Position numbers and translations under genes: made by a program
Notes under the pieces: generated by a model
What the model saw: the letters and a program-made list of their open reading frames with translations, nothing else
The model's database searches: none
Told to the model about the DNA's origin: nothing
In this document: positions 35,550 through 48,090 of the stretch, one piece after another
Layout of the letters: every line of letters starts with the position of its first letter
Position numbering within the stretch: position 1 is the stretch's first letter
From: Pyrus communis
Taxonomy: Eukaryota; Streptophyta; Magnoliopsida; Rosales; Rosaceae
Direction: 5' to 3'
NCBI RefSeq assembly: GCF_963583255.1
Contig: NC_084809.1
Location: forward strand, 2,932,001-2,996,000
Length of the DNA stretch: 64,000 bases

Positions 35550-35891
35550 TATCAACATGATCCACTTATGTTTGTTTTGCGCTCCCTTAGGACTTAGATT
35601 CGAGGCGTACCATCCCGGCGTCAAGGCACTCCCGCATCGGCATCTTCAAGTCCTCTCGGCATAGGACCTACTCCTTTGTTCATTCAATTTTATATTATTT
35701 CCTTTCTAGTGTCTCGAATTAGTTATATATTTTGAACACGTTCCATAATTACATAAGCATTGTATTTAAATTTATAAGTTTTATTTATGTTCGTTACTTC
35801 ACATGCATGTTAGTATGGCTTCGTCACCTTCAAATGTCGGCCACCACGTGCCTAGTCTGGTGTTTGGTAAATATCAGGGTCAAACGTGTCA
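34661..35891. other. Spacer between duplicated blocks, possible LTR remnant
   Basis: Unique to this position in the window. It is more GC-rich than its surroundings in places (34650-34760, 35220-35350, 35590-35665) and has internal direct repeats: TAGTATA(G/T)ATGATGGATGAC at about 35063 and 35120, and ATTGGGCCG at about 35287 and 35341. The style resembles a Gypsy-type LTR, but no termini, primer site or coding part could be defined. Confidence 0.35.
35505..35552. repeat. A-tract followed by (TA)n microsatellite
   Basis: About 23 A residues followed by about 12 TA units. Confidence 0.95.
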
Positions 35892-36849
35892 AAATATGGG
35901 TTGGAATTCGTCCCCAAACCACAAAGGCACCCTGTGGTGGTTTATCAAACCATGTGATCTTATTTTTGCTAGTAACAACTCCCTTTCTGTAAGAAATGTG
36001 TTCTTCAGTGAAATGTAATCTAAGTACGAACTAGCTAGATTAATCTAATTATTGGGAAGCAAATGTATGTTTACAGGGATTGCGGTTGACAATAAGACCG
36101 AACCCATTGAAGTTTGAAGTGCTTTCGAACTGGTCGTACGACTGGTAGAACAAGTTCATCACAATGGACGCAACAAAGACTTGGTTTTGAGGGTCATCTC
36201 ATATATGCTCGTGTAACCTGGATTTAATGCAAGTTTTCTTCTTGTGCATGGATCATTTGATTCATGTCTCTCTCTTTTAGAATTTAGAGGTGATGATTAA
36301 TCATTAAGCCAATGCTAAGCTGTTTACCGATTGCATTTGTTCATCATCCGACGAGTATTCAATCACGTGATCGAAATTGATTGTAAACGATGAGTTAGAG
36401 TTGCATGGGTTGACCTTCAATCCGCCTGAGCTGTAGAGACGCTCAAAACGACACGCTTAAACGGTTGGATCCAGCTCCATGCTTGGAGGATCACGAAATA
36501 AAATACAGTCAATTTCCACAAACTTCAGGAATCAAGGCATGTGAATATACTCCAATAAATAAAGTATTCAAAATCATCCATTAAAATAACACTTAAAATC
36601 TTCCTCATTCAAAACACCATTGTCCAATTTCTACTCCATCAAGGTGAAACAAAAACAACACCAACAGATCACAAACCCCAAAAACCAAAAGAAAATTAGA
36701 TCTAAGTAAAGTGGAAGGTAATCTCAATTTGCTTCAAAAATCAAGGGCTTAACTTACTTAGCTAGAAGAATAGTCTAATTTTGATATGGATAATCCTCAC
36801 TGTTTAGTGAATTTCGATAATCCCATCAATGCTAGCTCAAGTTTAAGGA
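35892..36849. other. Intergenic, block B
   Basis: Non-coding 3' flank of the block B lamin-like gene. The text TAAGTACGAACTAGCTAG at about 36022-36039 is the uninterrupted counterpart of the two flanks of the block A Copia. Confidence 0.7.
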
Positions 36850-38271
36850 TCATATGCGTTCACAGCGAACTAAAACGTCCCACATTGTGCCAATTGCGAA
36901 AACTGCGGGCAATACAAACTGGGACCCGAAAGCAGGTGTTAGGTCACTGCTCCTGCTCATCACTGGGGCAGCTTCGGGGGGTGGAGGCATGTTTTCAACT
37001 TTAACGGCGAGCTTCATGCCACCATAGCAGTACCCCTTGCTAGTAATGAAGTAGTAGTCCCTTGTCACATTCAGCGGAACCACATCTCTTCCGGCTCCGG
37101 TGGTCCAGTTGTGAAGGGGATGTTCAGCATCGCACGAGACATAGTTGGTCTGGTTCACCTCTATAACATCCATTTGGTTCCTATCATAAACAAAAACTAG
37201 AGAGAAAATAAAAACGGAATTAACAACTAGCTTAAAATATATGGTTTTCTACTTATTTGAAGTTTTCGTGTAGTATAGGGCAAATTTTTACCAAGGAATT
37301 GATTTCCGCACTCCTATTCATTTTCGGATTTCCCTTTAGTTTACTAACCAAAAGATACATTAAAATATGAAAGTAAATTGTTGTATAACAATCATATAAT
37401 AAGACAGGAACTGTGACAGTGGCTTTCTTAACAGAAAAAGCCAAAAAGCCAAGTGGAAAACAACTAGAAAAAGTTGCATATCTGAATCAGCCAGGATGAT
37501 AGATACAAAATACTAAAACATAACAGAAATCTTGTATGCTGTGGACTTTGAAGATAATTACCAAAATTTAAATGCTCCTTCTTCCTTTTCCTGCATATTT
37601 TTTTCAGTAGGCAAATCTGAGTTTTAACATTTTAATACTTAAATAATTAACTAAGATTTAGCATAAGCCTTACACAGCAAGAAACAAAATTCAGAAAAAC
37701 TCCGTAATTGGTAATCTGATTATATTTAAACTGTTTATAACAAATTTAAGCAATTAAAGTAACCACACATGCATTCTCATAACTTGAATGACCAAAATTG
37801 TAATCATTTCTTCCTTTTTCCTGCATTTTCAGCAGGAAAAACTGAATTTGAACTTGAACATTACACATCAGGAAAAAAACATTTACAAAGAAGTGCTTTT
37901 ATTTCATCAAAGAAAAATGGAAAAAGCAGATTTTAAGCACAACCCTTTACGCCATTTTCACATCTAACACACTCACATGCATCATCAACCAAATAATAGA
38001 AAATTTGATCTGTGAATTAACTAACAGAACAAATACCATTGACAGAAAAGCAAATACTTAATGGATCTGAGAGAAGAGAAAGAAAGGTTAGCTTACAGAG
38101 CCAGTCTCCATTGTAAAAGTGCTTATCCTGAGCCCAAATAGTATAGTTCACATTGCTGGTCCAACCCACGTTCCCGCCCACCATATATCTCGTAGCTGAT
38201 GCTTCTGGAAGTTCCATCACCACCACCAAGCACAAAAGCACCACCACCGCCGTAGCTCTCTCCTTCTCCAT
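36850..38271 (-). CDS. Lamin-like/early nodulin-like protein, block B copy 1
   Basis: Near-identical duplicate of the gene at 28187-29584. Exons 38271-38097 and 37196-36850 join in phase 1, giving 173 residues. The signal peptide starts MEKERATAVVV and ends EASA; the ATG at 38271 was chosen by alignment with the block A copy, although an in-frame ATG lies 15 bases upstream. The phytocyanin domain is intact (NYTIWAQDKHFYNGDWL, NQTNYVSCDAEH, GYCYGGMKL), with a PPPPEAAP linker and hydrophobic tail suggesting a GPI anchor. Relative to copy A it has an extra Ala-Phe-Gly-type insertion before SQFVLPAVF and a longer end (MWDVLVRCERI). Likely apoplastic or membrane-surface protein without copper; biological role unknown. 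Confidence 0.9.
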
Positions 38272-38985
38272 TGCTCTCTCTCTCACTCTATCAGTCTCTC
38301 ACAAGCAGTAACAGTTGCTCTGGAAAGCTCTGTCTAGAAAAGCACTTTGCTTTTGAGCTTTTAGTTTTGCTGGGTTAGTTTGTTTGTATAAGGTTTCAGT
38401 TTCCAGATCTACAGGTACCGCGGGCTACTTGTCCAGACAACTTGGGTTCCTATGTGCAATATTATATTTCTCTTGTTTGACCTTTTATGTTAAAAAATGT
38501 TAAAGCTGTGCCTGTTCATAATTGCAAGAACCTAATTGTTTATACATTAATTAAGTTTGAGAGTTTAGTGATTAAAAATAAATAGATTAAGATTAAGTGT
38601 TGGTTGATTACCGTGTTCAAACCAGGTTAATCGGACAATCTTCTCTTGTCTGAATGTGCAGTTGTCAGTAATCTTACGTTTAACGGCAGTTTTACTGCTT
38701 TCGAAGTTAATTAGGCAATCTTGTAAGTTAAATCTTAGAGCAAAATGGTGAAATCCAGCTCAAAGTTACTTGTGGGTTATGGATTTCTTTAAAGAACCAA
38801 ACAATGAGAAGCGAAATTCGATGCGGAATTCAATGTGATTTTGAATCGCACAATCACGTTGTGTTAAAACACTGAACGTGTTTGTAATTCATGACATATC
38901 AATTACATAGTACAACTCTATTAAAACACACAGATTATTACCGTCACATGATCACACTGATCCAGAATACTAAAACACGACATAA

Positions 38986-39960
38986 CTAAGGCATGTTTTC
39001 AACTTCAACGGCAATCTTCATGCCACCGTAGCAGAACCCATTGCTACTAATGAAGTAGTAGTGCCTTGGCTCATTCAGTGGAACCAGATCTCTTCCGGCT
39101 CCGGTGGACCAGTTGTGAAAGGGGATTTTCAGCATTGCACGAACATAGTTTGTCTGGTTCACCTCTAGAACATCCTTTTGGTTCCTCTCATACACAAAAA
39201 CTGGTGGAAAAAGAAAAACAGAAATAGCAACTACTACTAGCATAAAATATATAGTTTTCTTGGTAGTAAATTAATATTTGGTACTTGTTTATTTGAAGTT
39301 TTCGTGTAGTGTTGGGTGAATTTTTACTAAGAAATTGATTTCTGCACATTCCTGTTCATTTTCGAGATTTCTGTTTCATCCACTACCCTTTAGAACTAAC
39401 CAAAATATACATTAAAATATGGAAGTAAATTGTTGTACGACAAAATAAATTGTTGTAAGACAAACATATAAGAAGACACTGGCTTTTCTACATAGAAAAA
39501 ACCAAAAGACACATGCATTCTCATAACTTGAATAACCAAATTTTTTTCCTGCATTTTTCAGCGGAAAAAACTGATTTTTAACTTGAACTTTACACATCAA
39601 GAAATCAACTTTAAAAAAAAAAAAAATGCTTTTATTTCATCAAACAAAAGGAGAAGAGCAGATTTTGAGCACAACCCATTAGGCCATTTTCACGTCTCAC
39701 ACAGTCGGAAGCATCATCAACCAAAAAAATAAAAAATTTGAGCTGTGAATTAACAAAGGGAGAACAAAAATAAAACATTGACAGAAAAAGCAAAAATTTA
39801 ATGGATCAGAGTTATCCTGAGCCCAAAGAGTGTAGTTGACGTTGCTAGTCCAACCCATGTTCCCTCCCACTGTATATCTCGTAGCGGATGCTTCTGGAAG
39901 TTCCATCACCACCACCAAGCACAAAAGCACCACCACCACAATACCTCTCGCTTTCTCCAT
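38986..39960 (-). pseudogene. Lamin-like protein, block B copy 2 (splice donor deleted)
   Basis: Counterpart of the broken block A copy 2, with different damage. Exon 1 (from 39960, MEKARGIVVVV) keeps a full signal peptide, but about 50 bp present in block A are deleted after GCTCAGGATAA. This removes the KHFYYGDWL codons and the GT donor. In exon 2 (39180-38986) a one-base loss and a later one-base gain compensate each other, turning the NYVSCNAEHPLHNW block into NYVRAMLKIPFHNW and losing the conserved Cys. Exon 2 then ends at a stop directly after ENMP. Probably non-functional. Confidence 0.87.
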
Positions 39961-40079
39961 TGCTTTCTTACTCTACCAGTCTCTCCCAAGCAGTTGCAGT
40001 TGCTCCGGACAGCTGTGTCTAAAAAGCATTTGCTTTTCAGCTTTTTGAGCTACTTATCTAGAAAATTTAAGTTACAGTA

Positions 40080-40400
40080 CATTTGATGCTCCGTATTTAA
40101 ACCATCCCTTAAACAAAAGAATATTTCTACTACCGTCTAATGTGTAATGAATGACATTTTTTTCTTTAGCTAATGTTAAGCTTGGTGCATAAAGTCTACA
40201 CATCTACACTCGATGCTACGTATTTAAACCCCTCCTAAAACAAAAGAATATTTCTACTAGCGTCTAATGTGTAATGAATGACATATTTTTCTTCAACTAT
40301 GGTTTAGCTAGGTGCATAAAGTCTTCACATTTAAACCCCTCCCTAAAACAGAAGAATATTTCTACTAATATCTAATATGTAATGAATGACATCTTTTTCC
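40080..40400. repeat. Tandem repeat, period about 125 bp, about three copies
   Basis: Block B version of the array at 31870-32365, with one copy fewer. AGAATATTTCTACTA recurs at about 40118, 40245 and 40352. Confidence 0.75.
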
Positions 40401-41298
40401 TCTGCTATGGTTTGGCTAGGTTCACATAAGTTTGTGGACCAAGCAAGATCAAGTTATTCAAAGCAAACCAAATCAAATAGGGTTATGATAGTTGTCGTTT
40501 GGCACGTTGTAAACCGTGTGCCTTTTCAGATAAAAGCACAAATGCACAAGACCCAAATCTAATCCACCTGCTTTTTCTGTGCACATAGTTTAGCAACAAG
40601 GACATAATTTAAAGAGGGTAGTTCTCCTCAGTCCTCACTCTGTAAATGTTGCATGAGAATATTTTTGTAACAAGGACATAATTTACAAGTACTTATATTG
40701 TGAATTCTTCTAAGAGAAACATAAAACACTTGAAAACTTGTTTCCTAAGAAAGCGCTACTATAATCTAAAAGTACTTCTAAGTTTTCCGCCACATATATT
40801 CATAAGTGGTTTTGGTTGTTAGGAAATATTTTTAACCCTTTCAAAAACAGTTACAAACATAACCTCACTAGCCCTCCTCGCTTATAATAATGTGTGAAAA
40901 AGTTTACACTTTGAGAAGTGAGTTTTGAATATTTTCGAACGCCAATAACAGTCTTCAATTGGAACTTCGAAAACAAAAATAATGGGGATGGGTGTCTAGA
41001 ATAACCCCAACAGTTTTAGTTGGGTGGCACTGACATTCAAGACTTCAGTAAGCTAGAGTGAGCTGCAAAACTTACACACACATATATATAGATAGATAGA
41101 CTGCAAAACGGCATATACTTATTTTAATCATACAACAATAACATGTCTTTGCACCCCTCTTAGCATCCACATCAAATCGTAAAATTACAGGTAAAAGCAT
41201 AAACAGCTCCCCATGCTTCTGAAAAAAGCACAATTTCAAAAAGCACAAATTTATGTACGTGGATAGAAATAGATATTAAATACTGGTTTAACTTTCTC

Positions 41299-44090
41299 TC
41301 AGTCCAACCTTCTTAACAAGTATTCCACTTGAACTTCCTTTGTCATTGGCATGATCCAATCCCCATATAAATCTGCAACCAAGGTTGGTTTTATCTTATA
41401 AACCAGGTTGGGATTTTTCTTTTCCCCTTCATACAAGGTCACTTCTTGCCCGTAAGTTTTCGCCTTCATTTCCACCCTCTTTATGATTGCCTCCTCAACC
41501 GTTGGATATGTCAACAAAGCCATCACCTTGTCCCTGTTCTGAAAAAAATGAAGAAAACAGACTAAGAGTGCGGAACATCCAAAACTACTTGTGACAAAAG
41601 GATAGAGAAATACATTCAAGACCATGTACCTGTTCGATAATGGCAGCTTCATAGGCATTTGGATTGGATCGAAATTTGCACTCTGCAACAAATTTACCAT
41701 AATGGATTCTCTTGGACAGAGCCTGCGATCATAGGAATCCCGGTAAGCATATAGATATGCTAATTTAAAAACTACTCACAATTAATTACTGAATCTATTA
41801 GGGCCAAGAAATCACATGCATAATATTGTTCTAGAAGAAAATGAACAAGAAATGGATTGTGCCAAGTATAAGATTAGGTACAATTTGAATACCTGCAAGC
41901 ACATTGTGTCACAAACAGCAGTTGAACCGTAATTACCATCGTCTCCTTCTTTAACCAGTCTTGGAATAATATCTCTGAAGTACATTTCCCAAACTTTGCT
42001 GTTTATGTTAATAGAGTTGGCAATGGGATGCAGAACCTGTTTGCAAGTTGGACATTTATATTCAGAATGAAAGTAGCTGCCACTCAGAAAATGAGAACAA
42101 CGATTGCCGTTGCCACACAACAATGGTAGTACAAATAGGACCGATGCAGAAAGCAGGGAGATGAAAAGAAAGCCCTCCTATTGGAAGGGCAATTGGGTGG
42201 GCAAGATCATTGTAGTGAACTTTCAGTTAAACAATGACCAACAAGACATTGCTTCTTTAACTGTTTCCCATCGGTGTTAGATTGTAAATGTCTAGATTTT
42301 TGGTAAAATCAAATTTTCTGAATATATTTTTTGTTGCAGACGGATATACATAGTTGACTACCATTTTTAATTGATCTAGGAATGTTACAGATCAAGTTAT
42401 CTCTTAAATAGTTTTAGATATAAATTTCTTTTGAGCATGTAATACCATGAAAAGACTCCGTTTTCTGTGCTTTAGACCATGTTGAGTTGAAAACATCGAC
42501 CAAAAAAGAAAATAAAACCCCCATGTTCAACACAACTTTCTCAATCACAATCAGACTCGTTCAAGTAATTTATGAGACCTTTTCAAATGTTTCTCATGGA
42601 TTGTCCCTTGCAGCCTTGCAGGGGAGGGGTAATAACCGTATGTTTTCAGAATTATCTAAACTATTACATATATTCTTAAAATTATGTAAAAACTGAAAAC
42701 AGCCACATGGAGGATATGGGAGGCCATCGCCGCACCAGGCCTGCATGTGGCCCTTCTGCTGTTCTTAAGTAAAGATAAGCACAAGCTTGGGCATAATCAA
42801 CTTCATTGTTCCTAATTTATGTTATGTTTTACCTGAGGGTAGTGCAGAGGTGGCAACACTGGTTCAGGTACATCATCTGGAAAGAAAGGATGCTCATCAG
42901 GACTGCTGAATCTTCCCACCTAATCGCAACGCAAAGTCAATAAGAAACCCCACAATAATCCTCTCCCCGAGTGTTCTTATTGTTCACGTTGAGATTTAGC
43001 ATACCTGGCCATGAAGTTTTTCTGTTTCTTTAAGAATGTGTTCTACCAAGGAGCCGTGGAACCAATCAACAGGGAGAGCATTGGGGTCATATGTAGGCAA
43101 ATTATGACAATATTGAGCTCTCTCCAACAGGCTAAAAATTATGCTATCCTCCTGCCGGATCAAAGAATGTCTTATACCTTCTAGGGTCAAACTATCGGTT
43201 TCATCCACCCTTTTCTTCGTAGCCAATGATCTTCACAAATAGGCAGCATAGTATTAGAACCTAGCCAAAGTAAATTGAAAGCAAGATGCTCCTAATCAAC
43301 CCAGTAATCAATAATATGCATTTTTACGACAAACGATGGAAAAGTTAAACGATAGTATTTTCATTCATAATTCACAGTAAAAGTGAATTTCAAGCTATAA
43401 TTGTCCATGGCTTTTAAAATTTGAAATCACAACATTATATCTTATCAATACAAGAAAAAATATCTCTTTCATTGTAAACAGTTCTATCACTCAACTAACC
43501 GGAAACTTGAACTAACCAGATTACTTGGACTAGAACTAACAGGAATACTTGCACTGGAATTAACCGGAGTACTTGAAGTAGCCCGACTAATTAATCAATC
43601 CATCAAGCAAAAACTCCCTAACAATTAACCAAAACAATCAAGTGCTGGAATACTATTCCAAAATAATATCTTCGAACAATCGATGTAGTTTATATGAATT
43701 GGAGTACTTAACAATTGGCATAGTTGGATAATATGTGCACAGAAAAAAATAAAAGCATGCCAATTTCCAGGAAAAAGAATAACAATACAAAAGCAGAATA
43801 TACATAGAAATCTCATAAAAACAGAATAACCAAGAGAACCATAAAAGAACAAACATGGAAAATCATAAAACCCAACAAGTTAAGGCAAAAGGGTTATTGT
43901 ATTTGTACCCAATGGAGGTCGAAGCAGCCTGGACAGACAAATTCGGTTTCTTTGGCAAGGAAGAACTGAGGCATGCGAAACTGTTGGATTGCATTGCTTT
44001 CAAGGGCAGTAAATAATTGGGTCTTGAACTGGAACCGTGGGGAGATGAAAGAGTGGCAGGAGAGGAGGCCATCAGCAGCTTGGCCTCCAT
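41299..44090 (-). CDS. CM1: Chorismate mutase, chloroplastic
   Basis: Converts chorismate to prephenate, the committed step to Phe and Tyr in the plastid shikimate pathway. Six exons keep phase: 44090-43909, 43230-43005, 42919-42833, 42036-41893, 41722-41630 and 41538-41299, giving 323 residues. The start MEAKLLM matches the family's usual MEASLL; a longer upstream frame lacks support. Residues 1 to about 63 are a Ser-rich transit peptide. The all-helical AroQ-type domain follows: DSLTLEGIRHSLIRQEDSIIF, SPDEHPFFPDD, GDDGNYGSTAVCD, SKRIHYGKFVAE and the C-terminal EVQVEYLLRRLD. The plastid enzyme in plants is allosterically controlled by aromatic amino acids; that is family knowledge. Exons 4-6 lie in duplicated block B; exons 1-3 are single-copy in the window. 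Confidence 0.95.
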
Positions 44091-46249
44091 TGATGAGAGA
44101 GAGACAGAGAGATGGGTTCTTTGAGAAATCAGGAGAAAGAATGAAGGAATTGGACTGGGACTATGGTGTTGGTGGGAAAGGAGATGGAAAGGGGGTAGGT
44201 GTAGAGGTTGAATTGGAGGTGGGTGGGCTGAGGAGAGCATGCACTCAACGCAAAAATGATCCCTTCACATTACTTTTTTTGTGTATTTTGTGAGACTTGT
44301 GTCTTGATTGGTTCCACGCATGTGGGACATTTGAGTTTGAGCACATTTTCGATTTAATAATGCAATTTAATGTGTAAATTTCTCTTGACATGACATTGAA
44401 TTCTTTCCATGTTATTTCTTATCCTCTTATTGAAATAAAACTTACTTTATATGTCATAATTGATGCGATATTTTAAGTCAATTATGCTCTTATCTTACGG
44501 ATCAAACACTCACAATTATATGGAAACGTTAAAACATATAACCATAAGCGATTGACTTGAAATAAATAATAGTTCTTACCAACCCAATTACGCACTTTAT
44601 TACGGATCATACACGCACAATTTTCTTCCACAAATTGTGAGTGGTTGCTTTAGGTGGATGGAACAAGCAACGGTTCTCACCAACCCCATGACTTGCTCAG
44701 TCTAGTCTTCAATTTAAATGTGTTTTATGAACAGTTTGAGAATTATGACAATTTTTTTCACACGGAGTTAGTTAAGAAAAAAGAACAAGACAAAAATGGC
44801 CATGAGCAACCTCTTATTATACGACATTTGTGAGTTTAAGAATTATTTATTGATTAAATATTGACTGATCACTTGAGCTTTTGTTTTCCTTCAATTTTTA
44901 TTTGAATTAACATTGCTTTGTTTAAGCATCTAGTGGTGAAAGAATATAACTGGGTGGAATAGTAGGCCAGGCAACTACTCTTAATTAAGCGTTTCTTCAG
45001 AATGAGAGATTTTTTAGTGTGTCCGAAATACATAACGATACACCACATGTCATTATTCAATTGAATGAAGACTTGAAAACACTTTGCTCCACTAGCATAA
45101 TAAAATATGGCGTACCGTCTTGTATTCTAGGCAGACTGAAAAATCACTCTTCCACGAGAAATGTGTTAGAATAAACTATATAAGGCCATATGCTTGTATA
45201 ACAAGTTAAGAACCATATATAAATTGACGACAAATTAAAACTATTCTTATTCCGTTTATAATTGTTACTTTGGCATTCACTACGAAAATATGAAAGCTCG
45301 TTCTTAACAGGCAAGGCATAAGAAAATCAAACGTGAGCAATACCCAATAGTGGCACGCCTGTAATCGAAAATCAACTATTCAAAGTTCACGTGGCCTCCT
45401 TGTAGCCCTAAGTGCAATCTTTGAATAAACAATATTACCTACATTAGGAGGGTAGGAGAGTGAGCTAAGCATCATAATGCGCTAACAATAATATGGTTTA
45501 AATTTGTTTTTAGCAAGAATCAAACCTAAAATATTTCACTTACAAGTGAAGAGGAATACCACTAAATCGTAATACTAAATGAAAGCTCTAAGTGCAGTCT
45601 TCAAAGCATTTGAGAATCACACTCGAGGGACATTTGTGTTCACCACCATCTCTCCATTCAAACTACCTAGACAACGACAAGGAGTAGATACAATATTGCA
45701 ACAAAGGTATTCCCAAAACAGTACAACGATGCTTAAACATAGTCCTACTCCTAACTCCTGCAAGATTCGGATCTCTTGCCGTTCCAAATACTAAAATCTT
45801 CATAGGCAATTGAACTTACAAACATAAAAATAGACCGCCAACATCCAACAAGTTGACCTCAGGAATTGGAGAGAGCAGCAAAGGGTTTACAAATGTACCA
45901 TATCACAAGCAATGCAAGCACTCTGTTACATGTATTTGTTCGGAAATCGGATTGGCAACATGTAACAGGCTTTGTCTGGGTTCGATTCCTCGATTCCTTG
46001 ATTCCTACCCATTTGAATGATTCCTCGAGCCGTTCTTGGTTGGACCAACCCGACTTCCGACAAATCTTTCTGGCAAGAACCACCGCTGACAATAATTTTG
46101 CTCAATTTGACAAGATTAGTAGTGACAATCAAGTCTCAAAATAAGACATAATTAACAAGAAAATTTCATATTAGAATGCTCCATCATATAAACTTTAGGA
46201 TTTAAAAATTCATGCTAAGCTCTAAAAGCCTCAAAACGGTGCCAAATAC
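44091..46249. other. Intergenic
   Basis: Chorismate mutase promoter side and about 2 kb of AT-rich sequence. Small open frames at 45579-45794 and 45859-46144 show no recognisable domain. A GGGTTCGATTCC motif near 45978 looks like a tRNA T-loop, but no cloverleaf can be folded around it. Confidence 0.55.
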
Positions 46250-46928
46250 TCAATTGACACCCAACCTTGCTGCAATTCTATCGGCTAGACAGGTACAACA
46301 CGTGCCATATATTAGGGTGGATATGCACATCCATAAGCTACCGAAAACCACTCCTGCAGTAGTAAGAACATCAACATCACCAAATCCAACACCTGTTATG
46401 GTCACAACTGATAGATACAGGGAGTTCTGTAAGCTCAGATTCGCTGTGTAATGAAACCCAAACATCCCTATCAATACAAAGATAAATGGTGCCACCATTG
46501 GAGCTAACAACTCTACCCAACTTACAAAACCGTCCGAATTATCTCCGCTGATACCAAAACACAACAGTAATCTTACTACTAGATTAAGCAAAATATCACA
46601 TACGGACATCAAACATACTTCCCCCCAGTAGCTCAGAAGCACATAAACAAAATAACTCAGTAATTCCACGAATACTTTCCCCCAAGTGGTGTTCGGAACT
46701 ATATCGCCATAACCTACTGTTGTCATTGTTTCCGCCGTGATAGCGAGTGCTAAAACGAAACATCGTAACTTTCTCCCTTTGGTACGGTCAATAAAATCAT
46801 GCCTAAACCAGAAGCATAATAATAAAACTATAGCATACATACCTGGCCAGATAAAGGCTTCCCAACGCTTAGAAGTCGGTGGTGGTGCTAGAGGTGGAGG
46901 TGGTGGAGTAAGTAGTGGAGGTGGAAAT

Positions 46929-47583
46929 TGTTGTGCTAGGATAGCACCAAACCACGCGGAACCAACTCAAGCTAACCCACAGGAAATTTATCAAATGAAA
47001 ATGCAAGAACAAAATATAAAAGACACAAAGATTTTAACGAGGTTCCTCCACAGTCAATGTAACTGGAGTACGTCCTCGGAGCAGTAGGAGCTCACCCAAT
47101 AATCCACTATCAACCAAATGAGAGTTTACAAAGTGTTGGCAATCTCACAACCCAAAAGCCCAATACACCCAATAGCTCTCACACACCAAAGAAACAAATA
47201 GAGGAAGAAATATAATGAATAATTTCTTCTCTATACATATAGCTCAAAGCTATTACAACAACAACTACTTTGGTGGATGATTACTAACCAATTGAAGCAG
47301 CATCTTCTCTTCTCTCTTTGCAGCTCCTTTAGCTCTCTGCAACTCTCCTTAGCTCTCTGCAAAAGGAGCTATTTTCTTCTCAGCCGAACAATGAGCTCTC
47401 ACTCCCTTTTTTCTCTACAAAGAAAAGAACTCTTTCTTTTCTCTAGTTTTTATGCCAAAACCAAAGCTCACGGGTGGTGAAGGGAACCAAAACATTTTCT
47501 TTTCCCTCTTTTCCTCCCCAAAACAAGGAAAGATGTTTCCCCTTTTTATTTGTTAATTCTAAAGTATGGCCACTTATTCAACA
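46929..47583. mobile_element. Solo LTR of the Copia family found at 53973-59577
   Basis: 655 bp from TGTTGTGCTAGGATAGC to TTATTCAACA, flanked by GAAAT at 46924-46928 and 47584-47588. It shares both ends and most internal text with the 691 bp LTRs of the full element, with substitutions and deletions. No internal Copia sequence remains, so it arose by LTR-LTR recombination or similar loss. Confidence 0.95.
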
Positions 47584-47609
47584 GAAATGAAGGTGGAGGT
47601 GGAAGAATT

Positions 47610-48090
47610 GGCCATCGAAGTGGAGGGAAGCGTGGAAAGGGTGGTGGTGGTAATGGTAGCGAAGATGGAAATGAAGGAGGTGGAAGTGGTATAGGCGGAG
47701 ATGGTGGTGGTAGAGATGGAGATGGAGGTGGTGCTATTGGTGGAAGTGGTGGAGGAAGTAGTGGAGGTGGAAGTGGTGGCCATCGAAGTGGAGGGAAGCG
47801 TGGAAGGGGTGGTGGTGGTAATGGTAGTGAAGATGGAAATGAAGGTGGCGGAAGTGGTATAGGCGGAGATGGTGGTGGTAGAGATGGAGATGGAGGCGGT
47901 GCTATAGGTGGAAGTGGTGGAGGAAGTGGTGGCCATCGAAGTGGAGGGAAGCGTGGAAGGGGTGGTGGTGGTAATGGTAGTGAAGATGGAAATGAAGGTG
48001 GTGGAAGTGGTATAGGCGGAGATGGTGGTGGTAGAGATGGAGATGGAGGTGGTGCTATTGGTGGAAGTAGTAGAGGAAGTAGTGGAGGTG
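47610..48090. repeat. Coding minisatellite in the proline-rich region
   Basis: GGCCATCGAAGTGGAGGG recurs at 47610, 47778 and 47931. The spacings of 168 and 153 bp are multiples of three, so copy changes keep the frame. Shorter GGTGGTGGTAGAGATGGAGG-type units continue to about 48500. Confidence 0.9.

Larger units (their letters stand above)
35892..42732. repeat. Block B of the segmental duplication
   Basis: Matches block A from AATATGGGTTGG to GCCATCGCCG. It lacks the Copia and the 416 bp TIR element of block A, so it shows the pre-insertion sequence at both points. On its right it continues into exons 1-3 of chorismate mutase, so B probably keeps the original gene context. Confidence 0.92.

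Noticed and set aside
45975..45995. GGGTTCGATTCC, resembling a tRNA T-loop
   Set aside because: No matching acceptor, D or anticodon stems can be formed at the right distances on either strand.
45859..46144. Possible extra 3' exon of the channel gene
   Set aside because: No EF-hand or other channel C-terminal motif in any frame; the channel frame ends at its own stop at 46250.
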